A stretch of 64,000 bases of DNA from assembly GCF_029338555.1 (NCBI RefSeq), contig NZ_CP119989.1:372001-436000 (forward strand), in the 5' to 3' direction. The DNA comes from Halobaculum marinum. Its GTDB lineage: Archaea > Halobacteriota > Halobacteria > Halobacteriales > Haloferacaceae. The notes beneath the pieces were generated by a model that searched no databases, was not told the origin of the DNA, and saw only the letters and a list, made by a program, of their open reading frames with translations. Every line of letters starts with the position of its first letter. The stretch's first letter is position 1. The position numbers were made by a program, and so were the translations under genes. This document shows positions 1-9,011 of this stretch, one piece after another.

Positions 1-84
1 GCCGCCAATGCCCATTGTTGTCGGGAATTGGTGAGAGAGTCCGTTAAGGGTTCCGGGGAGTCGTGCTCCGTGGCGACGTGCGGC

Positions 85-1362
85 TCAGGCGAACAGTTGC
101 CGCGCGTCGTCCACGGCCTCAACGAGTTTGTCGATCTCCTCGCGCGTGTTGTAGATATAGAAGGACGCGCGGGCGCTGGCCGGCACCCCGAGTTTGTCGT
201 GGAGCGGCTGGGTGCAGTGGTCGCCGGCGCGGACGGCGACGCCGTGGTCGTTGAGGATGCTGGAGAGGTCGTGCGCGTGGACGCCGTCGACGTTGAACGC
301 GACCAGGCCGGCGCGGTCGTCGCCCGGCGGGCCGTAGATGTCCACGTCGTCGTACGCGGTGAGTTCGTCGTAGGCGTACTCCGCGAGCAGTTGCTCGTGG
401 GCGTGGACGTTCTCCATCCCGAGGTCCTCGAGGTAGTCGATGGCGGCGTGGAGCGCGATGCCCTGCTCGATGACGGGCGTGCCGGCCTCGAACTTCCACG
501 GGAGGTCCTCCCACTGGGAGTCCTCGAACGTGACCTTCCGGATCATCTCCCCGCCGTACAGGTACGGCTCCATCTCTTCGAGGAGGTGCTCCTTCCCGTA
601 CAGCACGCCGATGCCCGTCGGGCCGCACATCTTGTGGCCCGAGAACGCGAAGAAGTCGGCGTCGATGGTCTGCACGTCGACGGGCATGTGCGGCACCGAC
701 TGCGCGCCGTCGACGAACACGAGGCCGCCGTGGTCGTGGACGAGGTCGGCGAGTTCGGCCACCGGGTTCACCGTGCCGAGCGTGTTGGAGACGTGGACGA
801 CGTTCGCCATCGCGGTGTCGTCGTCGACCAACTCGCGGGCGTGGTCCATGTCGAGGCGCCCGTCCTCGTCGACGCGGATGAAGCGCACGTCCGCGCCGGT
901 CTTCTTGCCGATCTGTTGCCACGTGACCAGCGAGGCGTGGTGCTCCATCTCGGTGAGGACGACGTTGTCCTCGGGGCCGAGTTCGTTGAGCCCCCACGCG
1001 TACGCGACGAGGTTCTCCGCCTCGGTGGTGTTCTTCGTGAACACGACCTCCTCGCGCCCGTTCGCGCCGATGAACTCGGCGACGCGGTCGTGGGCGTGTT
1101 CGTACGCGGTGCTGGCCTCCTGACTCAGTTGGTGGATGCCGCGGTGGACGTTGGAGTTGTACGAGTGGTAGTAGTCCACGATGGTGTCGACCACCTGGTC
1201 GGGCGTGTGGCTCGTCGCCGCGTTGTCGAGGTACACGAGCGGTTTCGTGTCGCCCTCGCTCTCGCCGGGGACGGTGACGTCGCCGCCGACCTTCCGGTCG
1301 AGGATGGGGAAGTCCTCCCGGACGGCGTCGACGTCGAGCGGATACGATTCCTGGATACCCAT
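85..1362 (-). CDS. sufS: Cysteine desulfurase, SufS type
   Basis: A PLP-dependent class V aminotransferase-fold enzyme that takes sulfur from L-cysteine for Fe-S cluster assembly in the cytosol. The 425-residue product is a normal length for the family. The PLP lysine is K244 in the SGHKM motif, H141-H142 of the EMEHH motif lie near the cofactor, and the persulfide cysteine is C383 in the GDHC segment. I start at the ATG at 1362 (MGIQES); an in-frame ATG ten codons upstream would add an unconserved leader. No sufE or sufU partner is visible within the window. Family assignment is firm; the choice of SufS over NifS/IscS rests on the loop around C383. Confidence 0.95.
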   Translation of the reverse strand: MGIQESYPLDVDAVREDFPILDRKVGGDVTVPGESEGDTKPLVYLDNAATSHTPDQVVDTIVDYYHSYNSNVHRGIHQLSQEASTAYEHAHDRVAEFIGANGREEVVFTKNTTEAENLVAYAWGLNELGPEDNVVLTEMEHHASLVTWQQIGKKTGADVRFIRVDEDGRLDMDHARELVDDDTAMANVVHVSNTLGTVNPVAELADLVHDHGGLVFVDGAQSVPHMPVDVQTIDADFFAFSGHKMCGPTGIGVLYGKEHLLEEMEPYLYGGEMIRKVTFEDSQWEDLPWKFEAGTPVIEQGIALHAAIDYLEDLGMENVHAHEQLLAEYAYDELTAYDDVDIYGPPGDDRAGLVAFNVDGVHAHDLSSILNDHGVAVRAGDHCTQPLHDKLGVPASARASFYIYNTREEIDKLVEAVDDARQLFA

Positions 1363-1440
1363 TGCCGGAGACACGGGACCGAGGGGTAACATCCCTTCGG
1401 TCGCGGGGAGGCAACGGGGCGAAACCGGCGCGAGGGGGCG

Positions 1441-1641
1441 TCAGTCGTCGGTGTCGACCGCGGCGAACAGGTACGCCGAGGCGTACGACCAGACGGCGTA
1501 CAACCCGACCCCGACGACTGCCAGGGCGAGTCCACCGACGATCAGGTTCCCGGCGAGCACGTCGAGCGCGTACACGATCACCGCGACGGCGACGAGTCCG
1601 AGGAACACGTCCAGTCGGACCAGAAGTTCTGAGTCTGCCAC
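1441..1641 (-). CDS. Small membrane protein, two transmembrane helices
   Basis: A 66-residue protein with two hydrophobic segments (about residues 12-30 and 34-57), short charged ends and an acidic C-terminus (DTDD). I do not recognise a family. It lies between sufS and the DUF424 gene on the same strand, about 40 bases from the latter, so it may share its transcript. The start is an ATG followed by a typical haloarchaeal acidic N-terminus (MADSE). Confidence 0.6.
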   Translation of the reverse strand: MADSELLVRLDVFLGLVAVAVIVYALDVLAGNLIVGGLALAVVGVGLYAVWSYASAYLFAAVDTDD

Positions 1642-1682
1642 GACGGAATCGCGACGCGAGCGGACAAGAAGGCGTCGGCGGC

Positions 1683-2072
1683 CTACAGCCAGAGCAACTG
1701 CGCGTGGAGCGTGCCGCCCACGTCGAGCACGCGCTCCTCGTCGATGATCCCCTCGTCGACGGCGACGCCGACGCAGTCCTCGCCGACGAGGTTCGCCGTG
1801 TCGGCGTCGTACAGGCCCTCGACGACCGCCTCGGCGTCGGCGGGTTCGGCGTCGTCGCCCCCGTAGAACTCCTCACTCACGTCCAGCGACACCGGGCCGT
1901 TCTCGAACGACTCGCCGAGCACGGCAACGTCACACACCGCCACGAGCGTCCCCTCGGGCGTCTCGCGGCGCGTGAGCAGGTAGTCGGCGTCCGCGTCGGC
2001 GGCGGCGCTCGCCGACGACTCGGTCTCGGCGGGCGCGTCCGTCGCGTCGACCGGTCCGGCGTCGTCGCTCAT
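1683..2072 (-). CDS. DUF424 family protein
   Basis: A 129-residue archaeal protein with a low-complexity Asp/Ala-rich N-terminus (about residues 1-30) and a conserved C-terminal domain beginning YLLTRRETPEG. It matches the small archaeal DUF424 family, whose function is unknown. Its ATG directly follows the stop codon of the upstream TPR gene with no spacer, so the two are almost certainly cotranscribed and probably translationally coupled. The single conserved cysteine in the GEDCVG segment is typical of the family as I remember it. Confidence 0.75.
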   Translation of the reverse strand: MSDDAGPVDATDAPAETESSASAAADADADYLLTRRETPEGTLVAVCDVAVLGESFENGPVSLDVSEEFYGGDDAEPADAEAVVEGLYDADTANLVGEDCVGVAVDEGIIDEERVLDVGGTLHAQLLWL

Positions 2073-2924
2073 CTACAGGCCTCCCAGGTCGAGGTCGTCG
2101 CCGCCGGCGCCCTGGCCGCCACCCCCCACACCGCCGGGGGCGCCGCCTTGGCCGCCCATCGCGCCGCCCTCGCCGTGTTCGCGGACCATCTCCTGTTCGG
2201 CCTCCTTGCGGATCTCCTCGGCGCGCTCGGCGGCCGCCTCGGCCTCGTCCTCGCGCCCCAACTCGTCGAGCGCGCGGGCCTTCTCTTCGAGCACCTCGGC
2301 GTTGCGCATCCCCAGTCGGATCGCGTTGTCGAAGGCGGTGACGGCGTCCTCCAGCAGGCCGCGCTCGACGAGGAAGAAGCCCCGGTTGTACCACGCCTGC
2401 GGGAAGCGCGGGTCGATCTCGACGGCGCGCTCGGCGTGCTCCAGCGCCTGCTCGGTGCGTCCAGACTCGTGGAGCGCGTACGCGAGGTTCGTCTCGGCGC
2501 TGGCGGCGTGTTCGGAGTCGTCGTCGATGCGCAGCGCCTCGCGGTAGGCGCCGACGGCCTCGTCCCACTCCTCCAGTTGGGCGTGGGCGACGCCCTTGTT
2601 CGTCCACGCCTCCTGCTCGTCGAGGGAGTCGTCCTCGGCGAACTGCGCGGCGCGCGCGAACGTCTCGGTCGCCTCCTCGAAGCGGTTGATCCCCATGTAG
2701 GAGAGTCCGACCTCCATGAGACTCTCCACGTCGACGCGGTCCTTCGGGATGTTGCGCTCGTCGAGCAGGTCCGTGAGGACGCGTGTGTCGACGGGGTCGA
2801 CCTGAGAGGGGTCGGCGTTCAACGCCTCCGGGTCGAGGGTGAACTCCTCGTAGTCCTCGTCGAGGCCCTGGCCCTCGGAGAACTGGTGCGGCTTTCGTTC
2901 GGGGTCCGGCTCCTCGTCGCTCAT
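2073..2924 (-). CDS. Tetratricopeptide repeat protein
   Basis: A 283-residue protein with about five TPR-like helical hairpins (roughly residues 60-230; clear units carry AWTNKGVAHAQLEEW, TNLAYALHESGR and AWYNRGFFLVERG). TPR arrays are protein-interaction scaffolds; the partner is unknown. The tail is rich in Gly and Met (MGGQGG then GGGGQGAGG) and ends DDLDLGGL, resembling flexible chaperone tails. The ATG at 2924 gives the acidic start MSDEEPD. The longer reading frame upstream overlaps thpR antisense and is not used. It abuts the DUF424 gene without a gap. Confidence 0.85.
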   Translation of the reverse strand: MSDEEPDPERKPHQFSEGQGLDEDYEEFTLDPEALNADPSQVDPVDTRVLTDLLDERNIPKDRVDVESLMEVGLSYMGINRFEEATETFARAAQFAEDDSLDEQEAWTNKGVAHAQLEEWDEAVGAYREALRIDDDSEHAASAETNLAYALHESGRTEQALEHAERAVEIDPRFPQAWYNRGFFLVERGLLEDAVTAFDNAIRLGMRNAEVLEEKARALDELGREDEAEAAAERAEEIRKEAEQEMVREHGEGGAMGGQGGAPGGVGGGGQGAGGDDLDLGGL

Positions 2925-2989
2925 TGAGTACGAATCGTCCGTGTGGACGGATGTATGTTGCGCGTCCGAGTGGCGAGGGTGCGCGCGCC

Positions 2990-2998
2990 GTTTTTTCT
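2990..2998 (+). promoter_or_regulatory. TATA-like box of thpR
   Basis: A T-run (GTTTTTTCT) in a GC-rich gap lies 23-31 bases before the ATG at 3021. This is the spacing expected for a leaderless haloarchaeal transcript. It supports starting ThpR at 3021 and not at the upstream in-frame ATG at 2943. Confidence 0.5.
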
Positions 2999-3020
2999 CC
3001 CCCGCCGCCGAAGCGTCCGT

Positions 3021-3575
3021 ATGCCGCGACTGTTCGTCTCGGTCGACCTCCCCGACCGGCTCTCGGCCGAGTTCGCCGACGTGCAAGCGCCCCTGCGTGA
3101 CGGTCCGAGCCTGCGGGTCACCGATCCCGAGCAGGCACACTGCACCCTGAAGTTCCTCGGCGACGTGGACGAGTCCCGCCTCGACGACGTCGTCGAGGCG
3201 CTCGGCCGCGCGGTCGAGGCGGCGGCCGTCGGTCCGTTCGACTGCGAGGTCGGTGGGCTCGGCGTGTTCCCGTCGGCCGACTACATCAGCGTCGTCTGGG
3301 TCGGCGTCCGCGAGGGGAGCGCCGAGTTGACTCGGCTCGCCGAGGCCATCGAGCGCGAGACGGTCGAACTGGGCTTCGAGGAGGCCGACCACGAGTTCAC
3401 GCCGCACCTCACCCTGGCTCGGATGGACGACGCACGCGGAAAACAGCGCGTGCAGGAGTATCTGGACGAGGACCCGACTGTCGGGCGGTTCGAGGTGCGC
3501 GAGGTCCGACTCACCGAGTCGACCCTGACCAGGGAGGGGCCGCACTACGAGACGCGGGCACGAGTCTCGTTGTAG
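3021..3575 (+). CDS. thpR: RNA 2',3'-cyclic phosphodiesterase (2H family)
   Basis: A 184-residue 2H phosphoesterase of the LigT/ThpR family, which opens 2',3'-cyclic phosphates on RNA ends and is usually linked to tRNA splicing or repair. Both signature HxT motifs are present: H40-C-T42 in HCTLKFLGDVD and H129-L-T131 in HLTLARM. The start MPRLFVSVDL is the canonical family N-terminus and is preceded by a TATA-like box. It is transcribed divergently from the TPR gene. A spliced tRNA-Arg precursor in this same window is a plausible source of such RNA ends, but that link is inference. Confidence 0.93.
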   Translation: MPRLFVSVDLPDRLSAEFADVQAPLRDGPSLRVTDPEQAHCTLKFLGDVDESRLDDVVEALGRAVEAAAVGPFDCEVGGLGVFPSADYISVVWVGVREGSAELTRLAEAIERETVELGFEEADHEFTPHLTLARMDDARGKQRVQEYLDEDPTVGRFEVREVRLTESTLTREGPHYETRARVSL

Positions 3576-3625
3576 TCGGTCGGCTCAGTCGGGGGGAGCC
3601 GTTCAGGCTCCGTGGGAGTCGGCGC

Positions 3626-4915
3626 TCACGTCCCGTGCTGCCACGAGCCCATGTACTCGCGCTGCTCCTCGCTGAGCGCGTCGAACTCGACGCCCTCGGC
3701 CGCCAACTTCACCTCGGCGACCTCGCGGTCGAGTTCGTCGGGCACGTCGTGGACGCCCGCGTCGTAGGCGTCGCCGTTCTCGACGAGTTCGCGCACGCAC
3801 ACCGCCTGCACGCCGAACGACTGGTCCATGACCTCGACCGGGTGACCCAGCGCGATGGGTGCCGCGAGGTTGACGAGGCGACCCTCCGCGAGCACGTTCA
3901 GGCGGCGGCCGTCTTCCATCTCGTAGGCTTCGACGCCGTCGCGGGCCTCGTAGCGGTCGACGGCCATGTCGTCCAACTGGTCGAGGTTGATCTCGACGTC
4001 GAAGTGGCCGGCGTTCGCGAGGAGCACGCCGTCTTGCATCTGCTCGAAGTGCTCTTCGGTGATCACGTCGCGGTTGCCCGTCGTCGTGATGAACACGTCG
4101 CCCTGCTTCGCCGCCTCGGCCATCGGCATCACGTCGTAGCCCTCCATGTGGGCTTCGAGGGCCTTGCGCGAGTCGACCTCACAGACGATGACGTTCGCGT
4201 TCTGGCCGGCGGCTTTCTTCGCGACGCCCTTGCCGCAGTAGCCGAAGCCGCCGACGACGACGTCCTTGCCGGCAAAGGAGAGGTTCGTCGTCATGGCGAT
4301 GGTCGCCAGCGACGCCTCGCCCGTGCCGTGGACGTTGTCGAACAGGCGCTTCATCGGCGTGTCGTTGACGGCGAACACGGGGTACTTCAGCTCGCCGTCG
4401 GCGTCCATCGCGCGCAGGCGGTGGACGCCCGTCGTCGTCTCCTCGGCGCCGCCGACGATGGAGTCGATGAGTTCGGGGTAGTCCTCGTGGATGGCCGCGA
4501 CCATGTCCATCCCGTCGTCGACGGTGATGGTCGGCTCGTGGGCGATGACCGACTCGATGGCGGCGTAGTAGTCGTCGTCGTCGACGCCGCGCACGGCGTA
4601 GGAGGTGATGTTGTCGTGGGTGTCGAGCGCCGCCGACACGTCGTCGTGGGTCGACAGCGGGTTACAGCCCGTGATGGCGACCTCGGCGCCGCCGTCGGCG
4701 AGCAGTTCGACGAGGTTCGCCGTCTTCGCCTCGACGTGCATCGCCATCCCGATCGTCTGGCCCGCGAACGGCTGGTCGGCCTCGAACTCCTCGCGGAGGT
4801 GCGCGAGGATCGGCATGTGCTGGAGCGCCCAGTCCATCTTGCGACGGCCCTCCTCGGCGGCCGAGGCGGGGTCGTCGAGGTGCTCTGTCACCGGCGCGTA
4901 CGCCTGCGTACTCAT
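3626..4915 (-). CDS. ahcY: S-adenosylhomocysteine / S-inosylhomocysteine hydrolase
   Basis: A 429-residue NAD-dependent hydrolase of the SAH hydrolase family, which cleaves the thioether of the methyltransferase by-product to release homocysteine. The NAD-binding loop GGFGYCGKG is at 222-230, the catalytic K189 and D193-N194 are in MKRLFDN, and NAGHFDVEI is present. The base-recognition motif is H60-V-E62-A-K64, the HxExK form known from archaeal and thermophilic enzymes, not the HxTx(E/Q) form of classical SAH hydrolases. A TATA-like box lies just upstream of the ATG. The SAH/MTA deaminase gene lies nearby, so the substrate may be S-inosylhomocysteine. Confidence 0.95.
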   Translation of the reverse strand: MSTQAYAPVTEHLDDPASAAEEGRRKMDWALQHMPILAHLREEFEADQPFAGQTIGMAMHVEAKTANLVELLADGGAEVAITGCNPLSTHDDVSAALDTHDNITSYAVRGVDDDDYYAAIESVIAHEPTITVDDGMDMVAAIHEDYPELIDSIVGGAEETTTGVHRLRAMDADGELKYPVFAVNDTPMKRLFDNVHGTGEASLATIAMTTNLSFAGKDVVVGGFGYCGKGVAKKAAGQNANVIVCEVDSRKALEAHMEGYDVMPMAEAAKQGDVFITTTGNRDVITEEHFEQMQDGVLLANAGHFDVEINLDQLDDMAVDRYEARDGVEAYEMEDGRRLNVLAEGRLVNLAAPIALGHPVEVMDQSFGVQAVCVRELVENGDAYDAGVHDVPDELDREVAEVKLAAEGVEFDALSEEQREYMGSWQHGT

Positions 4916-4937
4916 ACTCGCGGGGTCGGTTCGGGAC

Positions 4938-4946
4938 GGTTTAATC
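4938..4946 (-). promoter_or_regulatory. TATA-like box of ahcY
   Basis: On the minus strand the GC-rich sequence is broken by GATTAAACC, 23-31 bases before the ahcY ATG at 4915. This fits a leaderless mRNA and means ahcY can be transcribed separately from the genes upstream of it. Confidence 0.6.
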
Positions 4947-5002
4947 CCGCCGGAGTCGGCCCGGGTGGCCGACAGCGTGGGGGCGCGCCGTCGGCTGTCG
5001 GC

Positions 5003-5863
5003 CTACAGCGCACCCGCGAGATACGGCGCCCACAGCAGCCAGATCCCCGCGGCGAGCGCGAGCGCCGCCCCGGCGCCCGCGACCCGCGTCCGGGTGCGAC
5101 CCTGCGAGACGATGCGGTCCTCCCGGAGCGTCGAGACGATCATGGGCACGCCGTCCTCAGGGCCGCCGCGGACGGTCATGTGCTCGGCGCGCGGCGGGTG
5201 CGGGGCGTCCGCACTCTCGGTCGCGCGCCCGAGGACGTACACCTCGTCGCCGACCTCGACCGTCTGGGAGTGGTACTTGCGCTCGCCGTGGGCGTTCCCG
5301 ATGTCGATCAGGTTGGTGATCGAGTCCGTCTGGCCGTCCACGTCGCGGTGGGCGTGGACGAACGACCGGACCCGGTCGGGCGGGCGCTCGTCCGGTTCGA
5401 CCTGCGCGTACGGCATCCGCGCCACCTCGACGGCCACGTCGTCGAGGGCGACGCCCGTCATCCCGGTCGACAGCAGCGCCTCGGGGAGCGAGAACGATCC
5501 CGAACTGCTGGTGGGAACGTCGACCTCGATTTCACCGTCGTCGGTCTCTAGCAAGAAGCGGCCACCGTCGACCCCGAGCGCGAGCGTCTTCCAGCGGGCG
5601 CCGTCGCCGCGCTCGTTCCACTCCTCGACCTCCCAGGCCTCGACGACCGGGTCGGGACCGCCGCGGATCGTCGGCTCGGCGGTGGCGGACGCCTCGGTCA
5701 CCGTCCCCTTCACCTCGACCGGCCCCTCCTCGACGCGCGAGAGGTCGGTCGTGGGCGTGGCGGCGACGGCGCGGTACTGCCGCCAGTGGCGGGCGGTGTA
5801 CGTCGCGAACACGGCGCCGACGGCGACGAGGACGACGCCGGCGGCTGTCTGGAGGGCGGCCAT
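5003..5863 (-). CDS. GIDE-domain (MULE/MUL1-like) membrane protein
   Basis: A 286-residue protein with an N-terminal transmembrane helix (about 4-22) and a C-terminal one (about 263-282), separated by a soluble domain. The layout, with the ATPTTDLSRVEEGPVEVKGTV start of the soluble part and a VGDEVYVLGRA strand near its end, matches the GIDE domain of mitochondrial MULE-type proteins and their haloarchaeal relatives. No RING finger is present, so ubiquitin ligase activity should not be assumed. It lies between the deaminase and ahcY on the same strand. I start at the ATG at 5863. Confidence 0.7.
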   Translation of the reverse strand: MAALQTAAGVVLVAVGAVFATYTARHWRQYRAVAATPTTDLSRVEEGPVEVKGTVTEASATAEPTIRGGPDPVVEAWEVEEWNERGDGARWKTLALGVDGGRFLLETDDGEIEVDVPTSSSGSFSLPEALLSTGMTGVALDDVAVEVARMPYAQVEPDERPPDRVRSFVHAHRDVDGQTDSITNLIDIGNAHGERKYHSQTVEVGDEVYVLGRATESADAPHPPRAEHMTVRGGPEDGVPMIVSTLREDRIVSQGRTRTRVAGAGAALALAAGIWLLWAPYLAGAL

Positions 5864-5912
5864 ACGCGGCGATCCGACAGCGCAGAGAAAGGTCTTGTGT
5901 CGCGGGTTGGGC

Positions 5913-7214
5913 TTACTCCTCGGCGCGCGCGACGAGTGCCTCGGCGTGCTCCTGGGCGCGCTCGCGGACGGCGGCCTCGTCGAACGCGAGCACGTCGCGG
6001 TCGCGCATGAGCACCCGCCCGTCACACACCGTGTGGCGCACGTCGCTGCCACGGGCGGCGTACACGAGGTGGGAGACGAGGTCGTGTTCGGGCGTCAGGT
6101 GCGGCGCGTCGAGGTCCACCACCGCGAGGTCGGCGTTGGCGCCCGCCTCGATCCGACCCGAGTCGAACCCCAGCGCGTCGGCGCCGCCCTCGGTCGCCAT
6201 CCGCAGCGCCGTCTCGGCGTCGACCGCGGCGGCGTCGTCCGCCGCCAACTTCCCGATCATCGCGGCGTCGCGCAGTTCGTCGAACAGGTCGAGGTCGTTG
6301 TTCGAGGCGGCGCCGTCGGTGCCGAGGGCGACGTTCACACCCGCGTCGAGCATCGCCTGGACCGGCGCCATCCCGGAGGCGAGTTTCATGTTCGAGGCGG
6401 GGCAGTGGACGACGCTGGTGCCGCGCTCGGCGAGCACGTCGAACTCCGACGGGTCGGTGTGGACGCCGTGAGCGACGAACGTCGAGTCAGTGAGCAGGCC
6501 GAGGTCGGCGGCGTGCTCGCTCGGGCGGACGCCGTGCTCGTCGACGACGGGGGTGACCTCGTCGGTGGTCTCGTTGAGGTGGAAGTGGATCGGCACGTCG
6601 GCGTCGCGGGCGCGCTCGGCAGTCTCGGCGAGCAACTCGTCGGAGACGGTGGTGAGCGAGTGCGGCATCACCGCGGTCCGAACGCGACCGTCGGCGGCGC
6701 CGTCGAGGCGCTCGGCCACGTCGAACGACTCGTCGAGGTCCGCCCGCGCCGCCTCGTCGTCTTTGCCGACGGTGACGACGCCGTGGCCGAGGCGGGCGCG
6801 GACGCCCGCTTCCTCGACGGCGGCAGCGACCTCGTCGACGGCGAAGTACATGTCCGCGAACGCGGTGACGCCCGAGCGGATCAACTCGACCAGCGCGAGT
6901 TCGGTGCCGACGCGGATGTCGTCGGGCGTCAACTCGCCCTCGACCGGCCAGACGTGCTCGCGGAGCCACGCCTCCAGCGGTTCGTCGTCGGCGTAGCCGC
7001 GGAGCAACGTCATCGCGGCGTGGCAGTGGGCGTTGACGAGGCCCGGCAGCACGAGCGAGTCGGTCGCGTCGAGCGTCTCGTCGGCGTCCGCGGCGAGGCC
7101 GGGGGCGACTTCGATGATCTCGCCGGCGTCGGCGTCGACGAGGACGTCCGCCTCGACCACGTCGAGGTCCGGGGTGAGTACGCGGCCACCGGCGATCGCG
7201 AGTGTGTCGGTCAT
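5913..7214 (-). CDS. mtaD: 5'-methylthioadenosine/S-adenosylhomocysteine deaminase
   Basis: A 433-residue amidohydrolase of the MtaD/DadD group, which deaminates adenosyl compounds (SAH, methylthioadenosine, 5'-deoxyadenosine) to inosyl products. Metal-binding residues are visible: H63-x-H65 in NAHCHAA, the HFHLNET segment, VVHCPASN and the GTDGAASNND loop with the catalytic aspartate. It sits in the same strand block as the HxExK-type ahcY, with one GIDE membrane gene between them, and is preceded by a nucleoside-recognition membrane protein, consistent with a purine-ring salvage step in the methyl cycle. Guanine or cytosine deaminase relatives look similar, but the gene context favours this call. 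Confidence 0.88.
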   Translation of the reverse strand: MTDTLAIAGGRVLTPDLDVVEADVLVDADAGEIIEVAPGLAADADETLDATDSLVLPGLVNAHCHAAMTLLRGYADDEPLEAWLREHVWPVEGELTPDDIRVGTELALVELIRSGVTAFADMYFAVDEVAAAVEEAGVRARLGHGVVTVGKDDEAARADLDESFDVAERLDGAADGRVRTAVMPHSLTTVSDELLAETAERARDADVPIHFHLNETTDEVTPVVDEHGVRPSEHAADLGLLTDSTFVAHGVHTDPSEFDVLAERGTSVVHCPASNMKLASGMAPVQAMLDAGVNVALGTDGAASNNDLDLFDELRDAAMIGKLAADDAAAVDAETALRMATEGGADALGFDSGRIEAGANADLAVVDLDAPHLTPEHDLVSHLVYAARGSDVRHTVCDGRVLMRDRDVLAFDEAAVRERAQEHAEALVARAEE

Positions 7215-7266
7215 ACTCCGTGGTCGTGGGGGTGGGTGCCTGAATCCGTCGGGTTCGGTCGCAGCC

Positions 7267-8337
7267 TCACGCCAAGAACACGACCAGCGCGATCCCGATG
7301 AACACGACCTTCAGCCCGGTGTTCACCGCGATCACCTTCGAGCCGAACGACGGCCCCCAGATGCCGTACTGGAACGGGATCGACCGCTTGAACGTCGAGA
7401 ACGCGAACGAAACGATGCCGCCGATCAGCATCCCGGCGACGGCCTGTTCGGGCGTCAGCGTCTCGCCGATCAGTGGCGCGAACGCCGCCGCGCCCGCGGT
7501 CGTGTCGAACACGAAGATGACGATGGCGGGGACCACCGCCGCCGGGAGGCCGGCCACGTCCGCCAGCGGGCCCGCCACCTCCGACAGCGACCGGAGGTCG
7601 ACCCGAGCGACCAGCAGCGTCACCAGCACGTACACGAGCGCGAGGCGGGGGACGATCCGTTTCAGCTTCGACCACGTCGACTCGGCCGCCGACTCCAGAC
7701 GGGTACGGAGGTCGTCATCGTCGTCGCCGGTGTCACTCGGGGGCTCGGCCGCCGCGCCGCCGTCGGTCGTCGCCTCCGCTGGGTCGTCCGTGGCGTCCCG
7801 ACCGTCGTCCGCCGGTGCGAGGTCGCCGGACTCCCCGCGGAGCAAGAGGGCGCCCGCCAACACGCCGGTGCAGGTGATCGCGAGTGCGATGGCGCCGCGC
7901 GTCCCGACGTAGAGGACGCCCGTCTCACGCCCGAGGATCGGGATGATCACCGGGACGTAGAACGTGAACAGGTGCTGGACGAAGCCGAAGAACGTGTTGA
8001 TGACGACGGCGACCATCGTCGCGCGGTCCGACAGCCGACCGGACTCGCGGAAGTCGGCGAGCATCCCGTAGCCGGCAGTCGTCGACGCGGCGGTCGTGAC
8101 GATGGCCGTGCCGGCCTCGTCGGGGAGGTTCGCCGGACCCGTGAGGTACCGCGAGAAGCCGGCGATGCGCTCGACCAGCCCGAACTCGACGGCGACGTTG
8201 GCGAGGAACACCCCGACGGCGATGAGCACCGCGATGCGGGCGACGCGTTCGAGCGCGGCGAGCAGCTCGCCGACCAGCGGCGGCAGGTCCCCGACGACGG
8301 GGACGGCGACGGCGAGCGCGGTGCCGAGCGGCTCCAT
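7267..8337 (-). CDS. Nucleoside-recognition (Gate) domain membrane protein
   Basis: A 356-residue polytopic membrane protein with about eight hydrophobic segments and a central acidic hydrophilic loop (roughly residues 175-225, rich in D/E). The two halves carry Gate-domain-type segments (TTAASTTAGYGML and the IVIFVFDTTAGAAAF region), as in nucleoside-recognition proteins related to spore maturation proteins SpmA/SpmB. Transport substrate is unproven. It lies 52 bases upstream of the SAH/MTA deaminase gene on the same strand, so import or release of deaminated nucleosides is a reasonable guess. The ATG at 8337 (MEPLG) is preferred over a longer frame. Confidence 0.72.
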   Translation of the reverse strand: MEPLGTALAVAVPVVGDLPPLVGELLAALERVARIAVLIAVGVFLANVAVEFGLVERIAGFSRYLTGPANLPDEAGTAIVTTAASTTAGYGMLADFRESGRLSDRATMVAVVINTFFGFVQHLFTFYVPVIIPILGRETGVLYVGTRGAIALAITCTGVLAGALLLRGESGDLAPADDGRDATDDPAEATTDGGAAAEPPSDTGDDDDDLRTRLESAAESTWSKLKRIVPRLALVYVLVTLLVARVDLRSLSEVAGPLADVAGLPAAVVPAIVIFVFDTTAGAAAFAPLIGETLTPEQAVAGMLIGGIVSFAFSTFKRSIPFQYGIWGPSFGSKVIAVNTGLKVVFIGIALVVFLA

Positions 8338-8460
8338 GTACGAACTGCGGGCGGGAGCGCCCAAACCGGTTTCGACGCGGGCGAGTCTGCGGGGCACCGA
8401 CGACTGGCCCACGTGCGTCTGACGGTGGAGTTATTCCGGCCGGCGGAAAAGTCGGGGCGA

Positions 8461-8946
8461 ATGCGACCGGCGGGACAGACGCGGACGACGCTGCGCTACC
8501 GGGTGAGCGAGCCCGCCCTCGCGGGACTCACCGCGGGGGCCGTCGTCGTACCCGCGCCGCTGTTCGCGGCCGCGGTGGCCGTCGACGCGTGGACCGCCGG
8601 GCTGGTCGGACTCGCCGCCGCCGTCGGCGTGGCGTTGCACGCGGCGCTATCGGCGGCCAACGACGACGATGGCGGCCTGTCGACCGCCGACGACCCAATT
8701 CGACGGGCGAGCTTCGCCGGCGGCGGGGCGTTCCTCTCGGGCGGCCTGCCCGCGCTGGTCGTCCTCTCGGGGCTCGGTGGCTACTTCCTCGCAATCGGCG
8801 TCGTCGCCGCGGAGTTGACCGTCGTCGCGGCGTTGCGGGTGCGTCTCGTCGGCCGTGACGTGGTGGAGGCGACCGTCAGAGTGGTGCTCGGCGGCGCGCT
8901 GGCAGCCGCCGTCGGCGCCGGGGTGGGGTCGCTGGCGGGACTGTGA
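8461..8946 (+). CDS. Membrane protein resembling the C-terminal part of VIT1/CCC1 transporters
   Basis: A 161-residue protein with four or five hydrophobic segments. The second half ([15 protein letters not shown], then [19 protein letters not shown]) has the spacing of the last two helices of VIT1/CCC1 iron/manganese transporters, where a GR-(N/D) turn precedes the final helix. The N-terminal signature of that family and its cytosolic metal-binding domain are not visible. It may be a reduced family member or a chance resemblance. It lies upstream of the L39e gene on the same strand, but that gene has its own TATA-like box. Confidence 0.5.
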   Translation: MRPAGQTRTTLRYRVSEPALAGLTAGAVVVPAPLFAAAVAVDAWTAGLVGLAAAVGVALHAALSAANDDDGGLSTADDPIRRASFAGGGAFLSGGLPALVVLSGLGGYFLAIGVVAAELTVVAALRVRLVGRDVVEATVRVVLGGALAAAVGAGVGSLAGL

Positions 8947-9011
8947 GTCGAGAGAGCGAACCGCACGCGACCCCGACGACGTGGGGCGTCGAGCGCGCTC
9001 TCGGATGGACA

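Noticed and set aside
5003-5863. Ubiquitin-ligase function for the GIDE-domain protein
   Set aside because: No RING finger cysteine/histidine pattern exists in the sequence. Only the GIDE-like membrane domain is seen.
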